Shown: positions 1 to 8,711 of the stretch, piece by piece
Layout: each line of letters opens with the position of its first letter
How positions within the stretch are numbered: position 1 is the first letter of the stretch
Origin: Acidobacteriota bacterium
GTDB lineage: Bacteria; Acidobacteriota; Terriglobia; UBA7540
NCBI GenBank assembly: GCA_003165615.1
Contig: PLWR01000625.1
Span: 11,074 to 28,007 of the forward strand
Reading direction: 5' to 3'
DNA: 16,934 nucleotides
Notes under the pieces: model-generated
Told to the model about the DNA's origin: nothing
What the model saw: the letters and a program-made list of their open reading frames with translations, nothing else
Databases searched by the model: none
Translations under genes and position numbers: made by a program

Positions 1-2223
1 AATTACTCTGACGCCGCACCCGCCGTAAATGACGCGTATGAGCAAGCCCTCGATACGCGAAGCATTGGCGACCGTATCGCGAAGCCGCCGAATCGTGACG
101 ATTTCCTGGCTGGCGATATCTGGTTCTATTACGGTTCGCGATATGGCGAGTACCTTTCGGTCACGCATCGCGGCAATCCCGAAGACTACCTGCCCGCCAT
201 GCTGGAAGGGACGCCGGCGCGGTCCGACGCTTACTTCACGCTTGCCGATTATTACCGCGATGTGGGGCAACTCGACATCGCGCGCGAGGATTTTGCCTAC
301 GCCATTGAGATCAGCTCGCAGCGCGGTGATGCGCACGACCGCATTGCGCAGATTCTCTGGCAGCAGGGCAAACAGGACGAAGCCATCAAGGAATGGTCGC
401 TGGCGCTGAAGGCCTTTCATGCACAGGAGGACGGCAGTGCGGTTCCGCCTACGTTCTGGGCGGATCTTCGCGTCACTTTGGAAAACATTGGACAACGTAG
501 ACTGCTTCCGCGATTGCGAGAGGACGCCGACCTTGTGGTCCGTACATATGTTCAACGCAATGGCACCTATCGCGCCACGCCCATCCTCCAGGGTGCGCTG
601 GCCGCGGCGGGAGATCCCGTCCAAGGAGCAGATTGGCTCGCGGACCTATCGCGCGCCGCCCAATCCCCTGACGAATTCCTCTGGAATCTCTTCACCGCAC
701 GTTGGTTTCCGGAAGGCCAGAAGGAGCCTGTCTATCAGAGAATCCTGGCGCTCGCGCAAGAGCGGGCGAACAAGACTTTTGGCGCGGAGCACTCCACCGC
801 GCTCGACAGTTTAAGCGATTGGCAACGTCGTTGGGTCGATTTCTTGCTGGATAAGCACCCGACTGCGGACGCACAGGCCGCTCTCAACAAACTTCCAGAC
901 AAATTCCGCGACCCGCACCAGCCTGACGGCGCCGCCTTCATGATTCGCCTCGCGGCCCAATGGAATACGCTCGATGAGCTTCTCCAGCGGTTTCAGCAAG
1001 ACCCCGAGAATGCGCCCCCCCTCGATGACCTGCGTAATCAGGCCCTCTATTTGCAGGAAAAGGACCCGGCCAATTCCCGACGTTTGCTCGAATATGTTTA
1101 CACGCGCCAAATCGATGAACACAATTTTGCCCCCGCAGATTTCCTGGGACTCGCGGAAATTCGACTGCAACAGGGGAATGTCCCGCAGGCAGTTTCGGTC
1201 TTGCGCCGCATGAATCGCGTGGCAGGCGAGCCATTTGAGAATCTCGGTGCCGCCGGTGACCTGCTCGTGAAGATGGGGCATCCGGCTGAAGCTACGGAGT
1301 TTTACGCCCTGCGAGTTAAGGCTGTGCCCTGGGATGCCGGCGCGCGGCTGAAACTCGCCAAGGCGGAGGTGGCGGCGAATTCGGGGAAAAGCGAAGCTAT
1401 CCCATTGCTCACTGCCGTAGCGTCCTCGCCGAGCGCCGATTATTCAACGCGGGTAGCGGCTGCCACGTCCCTCGCCCCGGCTAAGGCCCCGGCAGCAGGC
1501 TTGGGCAGCGCCGAGCTCGACTGGTTGGTGAAGGGTGGTCCAATGGCTGCTGCCGAGTCGCCGGGCCTCTTCTATGCCAGCTTACGAGCAGCCAGGGAAA
1601 CCACGGATTCAGCAGCTAAGATCCGCTTGCTTCTCGGTGCAATTGCCATTCATCCTGACGATCTTGCGCAAAGTGGCGGAGCGCCTCCGCCCACTGCTGT
1701 AAGACATGATGCAGTATCGCCGCGCATCCTGCTTTTTCAGGCAGCGGCTGCGGCTAACCAGAATGAACTCGCACTGTCAGCCCTGACACCCCTCGTGGAT
1801 CAGAGTATTTTGACAAGTCCTCGGCCCTTTTTGCCTGAGAACGAAGCCGCTTTGGAGGAACCCGAGCAGCCGGATCGTTCGTATGTGGAGACCGCATTTC
1901 TAGCCGGTCAGCAGATGGACAAAAGCCTGGAGTCTTTGATCGCTGCGCAAATGGCGGGTGCCTTCCAAAAGCTCGATCGGCTTGAGGAAGCAGGGCGGCT
2001 CTGGAAAGTGGCATCGATGCTTGCCACGGACGATTCCCTTCGAACTCAGGCAAACCTTGAACTGAAACATCTGGAGGCGCAAGTGAAGATCGAGAAGGCT
2101 GACCAGGAACGGAGGCCAGTGATCACGGAACATCTCGAGCAGCAGGGATTGGTCAAGCCGCGCCTGCTCGGCCACAACGAACCAGCGGCCAGCGCAGGCA
2201 TAGCAGAAGGTGGCGGGCAATGA
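1..2223 (+). CDS. TPR-rich protein of unknown function (5' end outside window)
   Basis: The frame is open from the first base, so the N-terminus lies upstream of the window; 740 residues are visible. The first in-frame ATG is codon 67 (position 199), but the open frame and sensible protein before it (tyrosine- and aspartate-rich) argue that this is not the start. Two TPR-like helical pairs sit at visible residues about 75-138 (patterns such as LADYYRDVGQLDIA and GKQDEAIKEWSLAL). More solenoid-like repeats lie near 378-476 (LGLAEIRLQQGNVPQAVSVL, then GDLLVKMGHPAEATEFY). The rest is alanine/leucine-rich helix with no catalytic motif. TPR arrays are protein-interaction scaffolds; the partner is unknown. 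The stop overlaps the next start (ATGA), so the two are almost certainly co-translated and may work together. Whether it is exported cannot be told without the N-terminus. Confidence 0.85.
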   Translation, partial: NYSDAAPAVNDAYEQALDTRSIGDRIAKPPNRDDFLAGDIWFYYGSRYGEYLSVTHRGNPEDYLPAMLEGTPARSDAYFTLADYYRDVGQLDIAREDFAYAIEISSQRGDAHDRIAQILWQQGKQDEAIKEWSLALKAFHAQEDGSAVPPTFWADLRVTLENIGQRRLLPRLREDADLVVRTYVQRNGTYRATPILQGALAAAGDPVQGADWLADLSRAAQSPDEFLWNLFTARWFPEGQKEPVYQRILALAQERANKTFGAEHSTALDSLSDWQRRWVDFLLDKHPTADAQAALNKLPDKFRDPHQPDGAAFMIRLAAQWNTLDELLQRFQQDPENAPPLDDLRNQALYLQEKDPANSRRLLEYVYTRQIDEHNFAPADFLGLAEIRLQQGNVPQAVSVLRRMNRVAGEPFENLGAAGDLLVKMGHPAEATEFYALRVKAVPWDAGARLKLAKAEVAANSGKSEAIPLLTAVASSPSADYSTRVAAATSLAPAKAPAAGLGSAELDWLVKGGPMAAAESPGLFYASLRAARETTDSAAKIRLLLGAIAIHPDDLAQSGGAPPPTAVRHDAVSPRILLFQAAAAANQNELALSALTPLVDQSILTSPRPFLPENEAALEEPEQPDRSYVETAFLAGQQMDKSLESLIAAQMAGAFQKLDRLEEAGRLWKVASMLATDDSLRTQANLELKHLEAQVKIEKADQERRPVITEHLEQQGLVKPRLLGHNEPAASAGIAEGGGQ

Positions 2224-3947
2224 GAAAACTCCCCCTTTCAATTCTCTGCGTCCTAAGTATCACCCTCGCTATGACGCCGGCGGGCCAGGGACCCAAGCCA
2301 TTGTCCTCTAACCTCGCCGCCTTCATGCCTACCGGTTCGCTGCTCTACATGGAGTCGCCGGACTTTGCCGCGCTCGTCCACGACTGGGAAAACTCGCGCG
2401 AAAAGCAGCAATGGCTGGGGAGCGATAATTACCTTGTCTTCGAGCGTTCACATCTCTTCCTGCGCCTCCAGGAAGCGCAAGCGCAATTCGCCACAGCCGC
2501 CGGCGCCCCGCCCGACATGGCTCTGGTCGATTCGCTGGCGGGCGAAGAATCTGCTTTGGCACTCTATGATGTCGGTAATCTGGAATTTCTCTACATCACC
2601 AGGATGCCGTCGGCGCGCGCCATGCAGAATATCCTTTGGACAAACCGGGCCAAATTCGAGCCCCGCAAAGCGGCAGACATCACCTATTATGTGCGTACCG
2701 AACCGGTTCAGAACCGCGTGGTGGCTTTTGCCATCTCGGGCGATTACCTGTTGCTCGCCACGCGCGAGAACCTCATGGCCGGCGGGCTGGCGCTGCTTTC
2801 TGGAAAATCACAACCAAAGCTTCAGGATGAGAATTGGTACAAGAGCGCCGTTTTTGTTGCCGGGGCGACCGGCGATTTGCGCATGGTCCTGAACATGCCG
2901 CTGCTCGTGAAGTCACCTCACTTCCACTCCTATTGGACCGAGCGCAACATCACGGCACTGAAATCGTACTCGGCTGAAGTAGCGGACATCCGCCGATCTC
3001 CGACAGAAATTCGGGAAGATCGCATTTTGCTCAAAGTGGACTCATCCGGAAATACCGAGCCCCCCGCCACCGCAAACGGCGCTCTGGCCGAACTACTCGG
3101 CATGGTCCCTGACCAGGGGGGAATTTACCGCGCCTGGAGTGCGCCCTCAGCCGATTCAGTGCTTGAGCTTCTCACGCAAAAGATTTTGGCGCCTCATTCC
3201 GGACCTGGCACACCGGCACAAAACGCACCGGCCGTCACTTTGACGAAAGGTGAAACCGGCAGTGAAAGTGACCTCGAGACGCGCATTGACGTTCCTCCGC
3301 TCCAGGGAACAGCGGGTGCCCCTCGAGCCGAGGCGTTAAAGAAACTCCTGAATGCGGGTCCGCTGCAAGCCGCGCTGGAATTCCAAAGGCTTCAGAGAAT
3401 CGGCCAGTCGCCCTTTATTGAACCGCACTCCGCTGTCCTCATCCGTGGCTCAGCCAATTGGGATTCGGAGGCCGCACGCACCGCACTTCGCGCGGCGATC
3501 GAAAGCCTTTACACAACTTCACAAATAGGCGTGAAGTGGGTGGAGAATCGCGAGAATAATGCAGATCACTTTCAACTCGATGGGTTGGTTCATTTCGCCG
3601 TCGCCACCAGGGGACCGATTCTCATTGTGGCCGACTCTGCCGAAATACTGAAGCCAATGCTGGCGAATTCCCGCGTTACCGAGACGGGACAAAACGTGAT
3701 TTATGCCGCGGGCTTTCGCCACACCGCCGAACGCCAAAACATCGTAAAGATGATGCAACTGATCGAAACGCCGCTGGCGCCACAAGACGCAGGCGCGCAG
3801 GGCCAGTCGGGGCGCGAGCCGCTATTCGTTTCAGAGAATCTTGCGAGCCTCAGTCAGTCTCTGGCGAGAATCGAGTCAGAATCGCTCGTCGTTGAGGACC
3901 GTGGCTCCCATTTGCGGCAGACACTTACTTACCGGTTGAAGAAATGA
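2220..3947 (+). CDS. Secreted protein of unknown function, DUF3352-like
   Basis: 575 residues starting at ATG inside the stop of the upstream TPR gene (ATGA), which fixes the start. The N-terminus has a basic MRK, a hydrophobic stretch (LSILCVLSITLAM) and a small-residue end, a convincing Sec signal peptide with cleavage around residues 18-24. The next segment (FMPTGSLLYMESPDFAALV, about residues 35-53) has the flavour of DUF3352-type proteins, which begin with a statement-like 'P-x-G/D-x-L-x-Y' strand followed by an alpha/beta fold. This is resemblance by eye, not a search result. No catalytic motif, cysteine pairs or internal membrane span is visible. It probably acts outside the cytoplasm. 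If the TPR partner is also exported, the pair could be a periplasmic complex. It ends only 18 nt from the convergent peptidase gene, with no T-rich terminator between them. Confidence 0.8.
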   Translation: MRKLPLSILCVLSITLAMTPAGQGPKPLSSNLAAFMPTGSLLYMESPDFAALVHDWENSREKQQWLGSDNYLVFERSHLFLRLQEAQAQFATAAGAPPDMALVDSLAGEESALALYDVGNLEFLYITRMPSARAMQNILWTNRAKFEPRKAADITYYVRTEPVQNRVVAFAISGDYLLLATRENLMAGGLALLSGKSQPKLQDENWYKSAVFVAGATGDLRMVLNMPLLVKSPHFHSYWTERNITALKSYSAEVADIRRSPTEIREDRILLKVDSSGNTEPPATANGALAELLGMVPDQGGIYRAWSAPSADSVLELLTQKILAPHSGPGTPAQNAPAVTLTKGETGSESDLETRIDVPPLQGTAGAPRAEALKKLLNAGPLQAALEFQRLQRIGQSPFIEPHSAVLIRGSANWDSEAARTALRAAIESLYTTSQIGVKWVENRENNADHFQLDGLVHFAVATRGPILIVADSAEILKPMLANSRVTETGQNVIYAAGFRHTAERQNIVKMMQLIETPLAPQDAGAQGQSGREPLFVSENLASLSQSLARIESESLVVEDRGSHLRQTLTYRLKK

Positions 3948-3965
3948 GCCTTTGCATGAACCATG

Positions 3966-5951
3966 TTAGCGGCCGGTAATCGTGACATAGCGAAGCTGCT
4001 GCTTCACCATGTCGCGCGGGTAGGCGATTTTGATGTCGGTGGGACTGCCGCTATCGCCCGGCACGAGATCAGGATTGATGCCGCACCAGAACGTGGGCAG
4101 GTCCAAACCGTTGTAGCGCTGCACCACCTGGTCGCGCCAGGCAAGGTTAAAGTGGATGCCGTATTTGGAAATGAGCGCCTTGGCTGCGCCGTAATCACCT
4201 TCCGCCTTGATGCGCATTAACTCCGCCAGCAGCATACCCACGCCCTTGTGCATCTCGTCGTAGTCCTTCACCACCAGATAAACCTTGCCGTCGCGCTCCA
4301 TGGGCTGAATGGCGCCGGTCTCATCACGAATGAAGTTCACAATCAGTTGGGTGCCGCGCCGGTGGTCTTCCTCAATGGTGTCACCGGTGGGAAACTCGTG
4401 GAGTTGCACCAATGCGGCGCGCGCCTCGGTATCGTAAGCGGCCTTGGCAACCTCAATATTGGGAATCGCGCCCATCTCCATCAACTTGGGGTCAAAGAAG
4501 TTCCACAAAGCCACCAGGTCAGCGCGCGCTTCCTCCAGTGTGGAAAAGTACTCCTTCAAATAAACGGCCGGCTCCTGCGTAAGCTTGGGGTTCATCTTCC
4601 CGGACCCGTGTCCCAGCACCTCGTGCATGGCCACCAGAAGGTCGTTGGCCAGGACGTGGTACTTTTCCGCGCGAGCGCGTTCCTCGTCCGTATAAGCAAA
4701 CTCGTTGCTCACTTTTGAGCCGCGAGCGGCTGCGAACGCGCGCGTAGAACCTGTAAAGACAAAACTCTTGCTGCCGTATTTGTCGTGGATTTCCGCTTCA
4801 TTCGGCAGGTTCTCCCCGACGGTCGTGACATTGTAGCCACCGGTCATAATCAGGGCCTCGACGGTATTCACGATGGGCGGATGAGGCGCATCGAGCTTAT
4901 ACTTGTCCTCCCACGGCGCTCGCTGCTCAAAATACTTGGCGTTCGATGCAAACTCCTTCATCAGCTTGTTCATGTTTTCGTCCACGACGGTTACGTAAGC
5001 CTGCATGGAGCCTTTCAGCCCGCGCGGATCCTTGTAAACCTCAATGAACCCGTTGGTGAAATCCACCGGACTATCGTCATGGACCCAATCGATGTTGAAC
5101 TGCCGCCAGTCCGCCGGGTCACCAGTGTGATAATAGCGAATCAAATCCAGTAGGACCTTTTTCGTGGGCACATCGGCGTAGGGCAGCGCCATGGTCAGAT
5201 AACGAATCGCGCGGCCCAGATTCTCCGCATACAGACCAGCAGGAGCTTTGCCCGCCCCGCCCGCCCGATGGACCTGCTCTACCAGCTTGTCGTTTCGTTT
5301 CACCAGGCGTGAATTGAGGGGGTACTTGTCGTGAAAATCCTTCAGGTCAGCCATCGTCACGCCATCGTAAAGGTTGTTGCCACTGGCGGTGAGCGGGTCT
5401 TCACCGTTCCTGGGGTTCTTCACCGTGAGGGACGGCTGATAATCCGCGTCGAAAATCGGTCGGCGCAGGTCTTCCAGATCCTTCAGGAGCTTCACTTGTG
5501 GCCCCAGAGCGGCGCGATTCTTCAGTGCCTGGAGGGCCGCCGCCTGCAATTCTTCCGGTGTGAAATCGGGTAGGAACTTTTGCGACGTGAATGAATTGTG
5601 ATTTCCGTGGTTAGCCCAAAAGAGTTTGGTGTAGTCGGTGGTCTTCTTGAGAACGGCGGGATCAACGCCGCGCGAATGCGTCAGGATTTGCTCAAGCAAG
5701 TGCTTGAGTTCGAGTCCGTAGGCGGAATTCTGGTCGTAGGCGATGGGATTCACGGCAATCGCCGCCATGGAAAGCCAGAAAGCAAGCGCCTTCTGCCGCG
5801 GGGTGAGATCTTTAAAACTTTCCGCTTCCAATTGCAAAAACCCCGTCTGCCCAACCCGGTCCACGAGTGGTGAAGGTGCGGTACTGTCCTGCGCCATCAG
5901 TGTGCCTCCTGTCAGGAGGATGAAGATGACAAGAACCATTCGCTTTAACAA
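3966..5951 (-). CDS. Exported M49-family metallopeptidase (dipeptidyl-peptidase III type)
   Basis: 661 residues. The zinc-site motif HEVLGH is at 443-448 and EEARAD at 473-478. These are the HExxxH and EExxxD/E pair that defines peptidase family M49, whose members remove dipeptides from the N-terminus of short peptides. The two motifs are about 30 residues apart, closer than in eukaryotic enzymes. The start is TTG at 5951: a GGGGAG sits 7 nt upstream, whereas the ATG four codons later has no well-placed ribosome site. The resulting N-terminus (MLKRMVLVIFILLTGGTLMA, then Q) is a good Sec signal peptide, so the enzyme should act in the periplasm or outside; classic DPP III is cytosolic. It lies 22 nt downstream of the membrane spermidine-synthase-like gene, so they are likely co-transcribed. 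Homologues in some databases carry misleading names such as dihydrofolate reductase; nothing here supports that. Confidence 0.9.
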   Translation of the reverse strand: MLKRMVLVIFILLTGGTLMAQDSTAPSPLVDRVGQTGFLQLEAESFKDLTPRQKALAFWLSMAAIAVNPIAYDQNSAYGLELKHLLEQILTHSRGVDPAVLKKTTDYTKLFWANHGNHNSFTSQKFLPDFTPEELQAAALQALKNRAALGPQVKLLKDLEDLRRPIFDADYQPSLTVKNPRNGEDPLTASGNNLYDGVTMADLKDFHDKYPLNSRLVKRNDKLVEQVHRAGGAGKAPAGLYAENLGRAIRYLTMALPYADVPTKKVLLDLIRYYHTGDPADWRQFNIDWVHDDSPVDFTNGFIEVYKDPRGLKGSMQAYVTVVDENMNKLMKEFASNAKYFEQRAPWEDKYKLDAPHPPIVNTVEALIMTGGYNVTTVGENLPNEAEIHDKYGSKSFVFTGSTRAFAAARGSKVSNEFAYTDEERARAEKYHVLANDLLVAMHEVLGHGSGKMNPKLTQEPAVYLKEYFSTLEEARADLVALWNFFDPKLMEMGAIPNIEVAKAAYDTEARAALVQLHEFPTGDTIEEDHRRGTQLIVNFIRDETGAIQPMERDGKVYLVVKDYDEMHKGVGMLLAELMRIKAEGDYGAAKALISKYGIHFNLAWRDQVVQRYNGLDLPTFWCGINPDLVPGDSGSPTDIKIAYPRDMVKQQLRYVTITGR

Positions 5952-5958
5952 AGTGAAA

Positions 5959-5964
5959 CTCCCC
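5959..5964 (-). promoter_or_regulatory. Ribosome binding site deciding a TTG start
   Basis: On the minus strand this reads GGGGAG, 7 nt before TTG (5951-5949). The alternative ATG at 5939-5937 would be 19 nt away, too far. This favours TTG initiation for the M49 peptidase and keeps the lysine and arginine in the signal-peptide n-region. Confidence 0.6.
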
Positions 5965-5973
5965 GTGTTCAGA

Positions 5974-8496
5974 TTATGCCAAAGAGCGCTTTATACCAGA
6001 TTTTGCCAACTCAGTATTTTCCGAGCCTCCGGCAACTTGCTCGTTCGTCCCCCGGCTCGACCAAAGGAAAGCAATCCAGGCAACGGCATAGCACACCACG
6101 CCCGTCCAGAACGCCGCGGAGATTCCCGCATACAACGATATAACCACGGCGAGCACCGAGGCGCAAACGGAAGTGGCGCCATTTATCCCCCAGAGCCAAG
6201 GCGTCAATTTGCGCTCATTCCCGGAGGCCGCCTTCATCCCCAAGGGAAAAGCCATGCCCATCAGAAACCCAAGAGGGAACAAAATTCCGACTCCCACCGA
6301 GATTCGTGTCGGGGTAACAGCAGCATGGAAAGCCACCAGCGTGCGTTGCGTAAAGATTCCAAAAGCGCACAACACCCCCACCAGTACTCCGATTCGCACC
6401 GCTCCCACCCGCCGCAAGCGGGGCTCCCCCGTTCCATGCGTCGTATAGCTTCCCAGTCCGCTCGAAAGGAGCAGGGTGAAGAGCACCACCGAGAGTGCGT
6501 AGGTAGGGTGCCCCAGAAAGATTATCAGGCGCTGCATCTGCGACACTTCGATCAGCATGAAGCCCATTCCGATGGCGGCAAAGTAAAGCATGTGCGGCCA
6601 TGCGGTCTGAAGCACTAACTGCTTGTCAGCCACCCACAAGGGCAACACGATGCAGAGGACGGTAAGGCTGGTAATAACCACGAGGATCGTTCCCAACAGG
6701 TGCACCGAATCGGTGATCTCGTTTTGGGCCAGCGTGGTGCGGGCGGGCCGAAACATGTCCCCGAATCTCCGCATTTGGAAGAAGAACGGCCGATTGTCGG
6801 TTGGCGGACTGATGTCCGCACGGCCCCCGGCAATGGCTCTTGCCAAATTATTTCCGGAGGCGAGGTCGGCAAACGTAGGGTCCGCGGCAACGCGCGGGCT
6901 GAGCACGATGGTAAATTGCATCTGGTTGGCAACCGTTTCAATCTTGTCGATATCGGTGTCAGAGAAGGGCGCCACGCTGATCAGCATCGTCGCGGCGCCG
7001 CCGGTGAACCCCCAGGCAACCTGCCGCCAGGGATTTCGCACCAGGATAATATGCCGGCGCGGATTCGAAATGCCCATCCGCTCCAGAGTGGCGGCGGCCA
7101 GAGAAGTCAGCCGGTAGGCTTCTTCCGGCCGGCCCGGAGCGAACCATCGAGAGACGGAAACCACCCCGCCGGGCGTGAGTCGTGACAGGAATAACTGCCA
7201 CGCCTCGACGGTGTACAGCCCATTTTCAGTGAGAGAAAATGCGCCCGCGGCGGTCGCCGCCCACGTGTCAATGAAAGAGGCCTGAATGACGTCGAATTTC
7301 TCATTCGATCGCGCCAGATAACTCCTGGCCTCATCATTAACAAAAGTGACCCTGGGGTTCCTATCCAGGTGTCCGGTGAAATCACCGAACCTTCCATTCA
7401 CCGTTGCCAGGACTTCCTGATTCATTTCCACTGCGCGAATGGATTTTTGACCCATGGCCAGCGCCGCCAGCACATCCCTGCCGCCGCCGGCTCCGATGAT
7501 GAAAACCTTCGAATTTTGCCGAAGGTAATGGACGATCTCTTTCACATCGTATTTCAAGTAGTCCACGGTCGAGAAATCACCGGCAAACGAGGTTAAGGTG
7601 GTTTCCGCGGCGGCATCGATCATCAAAGGGAGTGCGTGGACAGCGGCATTGGTGGGATAAGTGGGGCTGGTGCCCTCGCTGATAGGACTCACGGGTATGT
7701 CGGGATCGCCAAGAACCGTAATGCGTGAGAATGAATTCCACTTCTCATAAAGAGGCGCCGCCTCAGGTCTGCCTTTCACCCAGATCAGGTCCAGAAAGGG
7801 GCTGCCCCTCCTTGCCGCAAAGGTGTTTGCAATCACCAACGCCGCCAATACTGTGCTGAATAGGAGCGCTGGGCGGTAAGACCTTTCATGCCGGCCCTGG
7901 GATGAAAATGCCATGGATGCAAGCGCGGCAAGAAGAGCGGCAACAAATACGGCACTCAGGCCGTCAGTAACCTTGAAAACGCAAAGGAGAAACACACACC
8001 CGCTTGCCGCCCCGGCAAGATCGACCGCATAAATCCGGCTCACTTGGCGCGGGAACCTGGTGAGGGCCAGGCAAATGCAGATTCCGCTGTACACGAATGG
8101 TACGGATAGCGACACAAAGGTCACCAGCATCAACGCCAAACTCTTGAGTGAGACCCCGGTGTAAAAGGGAACAAAGAGGTGGGTGAGGATTCCGATTACA
8201 ATCCAGACGGCGAACAGAAGAGTACTGCGCCCCATTTGATGGACTGCTTGATCCTGGCGGGAGTATGCGGGGTGCAAATAAACCACGATTCCGCCCACCG
8301 TCATTCCGAACATGGCGATGGAAATCGCCATGAAAGCAAAGTGGTAATACGTCGTCACACTAAAGATTCGCGTCAAGAGGATTTCGTACATCAGAGTGAC
8401 GAGCGTGACCACGAACACGCCCACATAAGTCCAGGTGCCGGCGCGTGTCTCGGCAGAGTTCATTGAAGGCGTGCCGTTACCAACCAGTTTTTCCAT
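5974..8496 (-). CDS. Polytopic membrane protein with spermidine-synthase/methyltransferase-like domain
   Basis: 840 residues from ATG at 8496, chosen because GGGAG lies 6 nt upstream (8503-8507). The frame stays open to a TTG at 8598, but that would overlap a candidate promoter. Layout: about six or seven hydrophobic spans in residues 20-230; a soluble Rossmann domain around 290-500; about six further spans from 599 to 815. The Rossmann domain has the SAM/decarboxylated-SAM loop IIGAGGGRD (near 333-341) and an acidic strand end VEMNQ (near 356-360). A TDNRPFFF motif near 566-573 precedes the second membrane block, as is common in membrane-fused spermidine-synthase-like proteins. The DSSDP motif used by true spermidine synthases is not kept; the equivalent stretch is IQASFID (near 404-410). 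Polyamine synthesis is therefore not supported, and the substrate is unknown. It is the first gene of a likely operon with the M49 peptidase. Confidence 0.85.
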   Translation of the reverse strand: MEKLVGNGTPSMNSAETRAGTWTYVGVFVVTLVTLMYEILLTRIFSVTTYYHFAFMAISIAMFGMTVGGIVVYLHPAYSRQDQAVHQMGRSTLLFAVWIVIGILTHLFVPFYTGVSLKSLALMLVTFVSLSVPFVYSGICICLALTRFPRQVSRIYAVDLAGAASGCVFLLCVFKVTDGLSAVFVAALLAALASMAFSSQGRHERSYRPALLFSTVLAALVIANTFAARRGSPFLDLIWVKGRPEAAPLYEKWNSFSRITVLGDPDIPVSPISEGTSPTYPTNAAVHALPLMIDAAAETTLTSFAGDFSTVDYLKYDVKEIVHYLRQNSKVFIIGAGGGRDVLAALAMGQKSIRAVEMNQEVLATVNGRFGDFTGHLDRNPRVTFVNDEARSYLARSNEKFDVIQASFIDTWAATAAGAFSLTENGLYTVEAWQLFLSRLTPGGVVSVSRWFAPGRPEEAYRLTSLAAATLERMGISNPRRHIILVRNPWRQVAWGFTGGAATMLISVAPFSDTDIDKIETVANQMQFTIVLSPRVAADPTFADLASGNNLARAIAGGRADISPPTDNRPFFFQMRRFGDMFRPARTTLAQNEITDSVHLLGTILVVITSLTVLCIVLPLWVADKQLVLQTAWPHMLYFAAIGMGFMLIEVSQMQRLIIFLGHPTYALSVVLFTLLLSSGLGSYTTHGTGEPRLRRVGAVRIGVLVGVLCAFGIFTQRTLVAFHAAVTPTRISVGVGILFPLGFLMGMAFPLGMKAASGNERKLTPWLWGINGATSVCASVLAVVISLYAGISAAFWTGVVCYAVAWIAFLWSSRGTNEQVAGGSENTELAKSGIKRSLA

Positions 8497-8569
8497 TCTC
8501 GCTCCCAATCGGTAATCAGCATACAACCTTCGCGGGATTCCAGCGTCCTCTTTGTTCGATATCTGGATC

Positions 8570-8598
8570 AGAATGAGAGCGAAGGGTGAGAATGACAA
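8570..8598 (-). promoter_or_regulatory. Candidate promoter for membrane protein/M49 operon
   Basis: On the minus strand TTGTCA (8598-8593) is followed after 17 nt by CATTCT (8575-8570). The -35 is good and the -10 is only fair. Transcription would start near 8563, giving a leader of about 65 nt to the ATG at 8496 with its GGGAG ribosome site. Confidence 0.3.
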
Positions 8599-8639
8599 TA
8601 CCGGGGAGTTGTCCGCAGCCTGCGAACCCGGCAGGGCGA

Positions 8640-8668
8640 TTGCATTCTGAGCCGCTCGGCGGTATGTT
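8640..8668 (+). promoter_or_regulatory. Candidate promoter for the P450 gene
   Basis: TTGCAT (8640-8645), a 17-nt spacer, then TATGTT (8663-8668). Transcription would begin near 8675, about 37 nt before the ATG at 8712. This fits that start and rules out the upstream in-frame GTG (8586) and ATG (8664). Confidence 0.4.
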
Positions 8669-8711
8669 AGCGATTGGGCAAAAATTACAGGGGAAACTCC
8701 AGGATGGGTAT

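Noticed and set aside
3948..3965. Terminator between convergent genes
   Set aside because: Only 18 nt with no stem or T-run.
4248..4718. 156-codon plus-strand open frame
   Set aside because: Opposite the zinc-site region of the M49 peptidase; a shadow frame.
5743..6618. 291-codon plus-strand open frame
   Set aside because: It lies opposite two well-supported minus-strand genes, has no domain or ribosome site, and its His/Arg/Ser-rich composition is typical of an antisense shadow.
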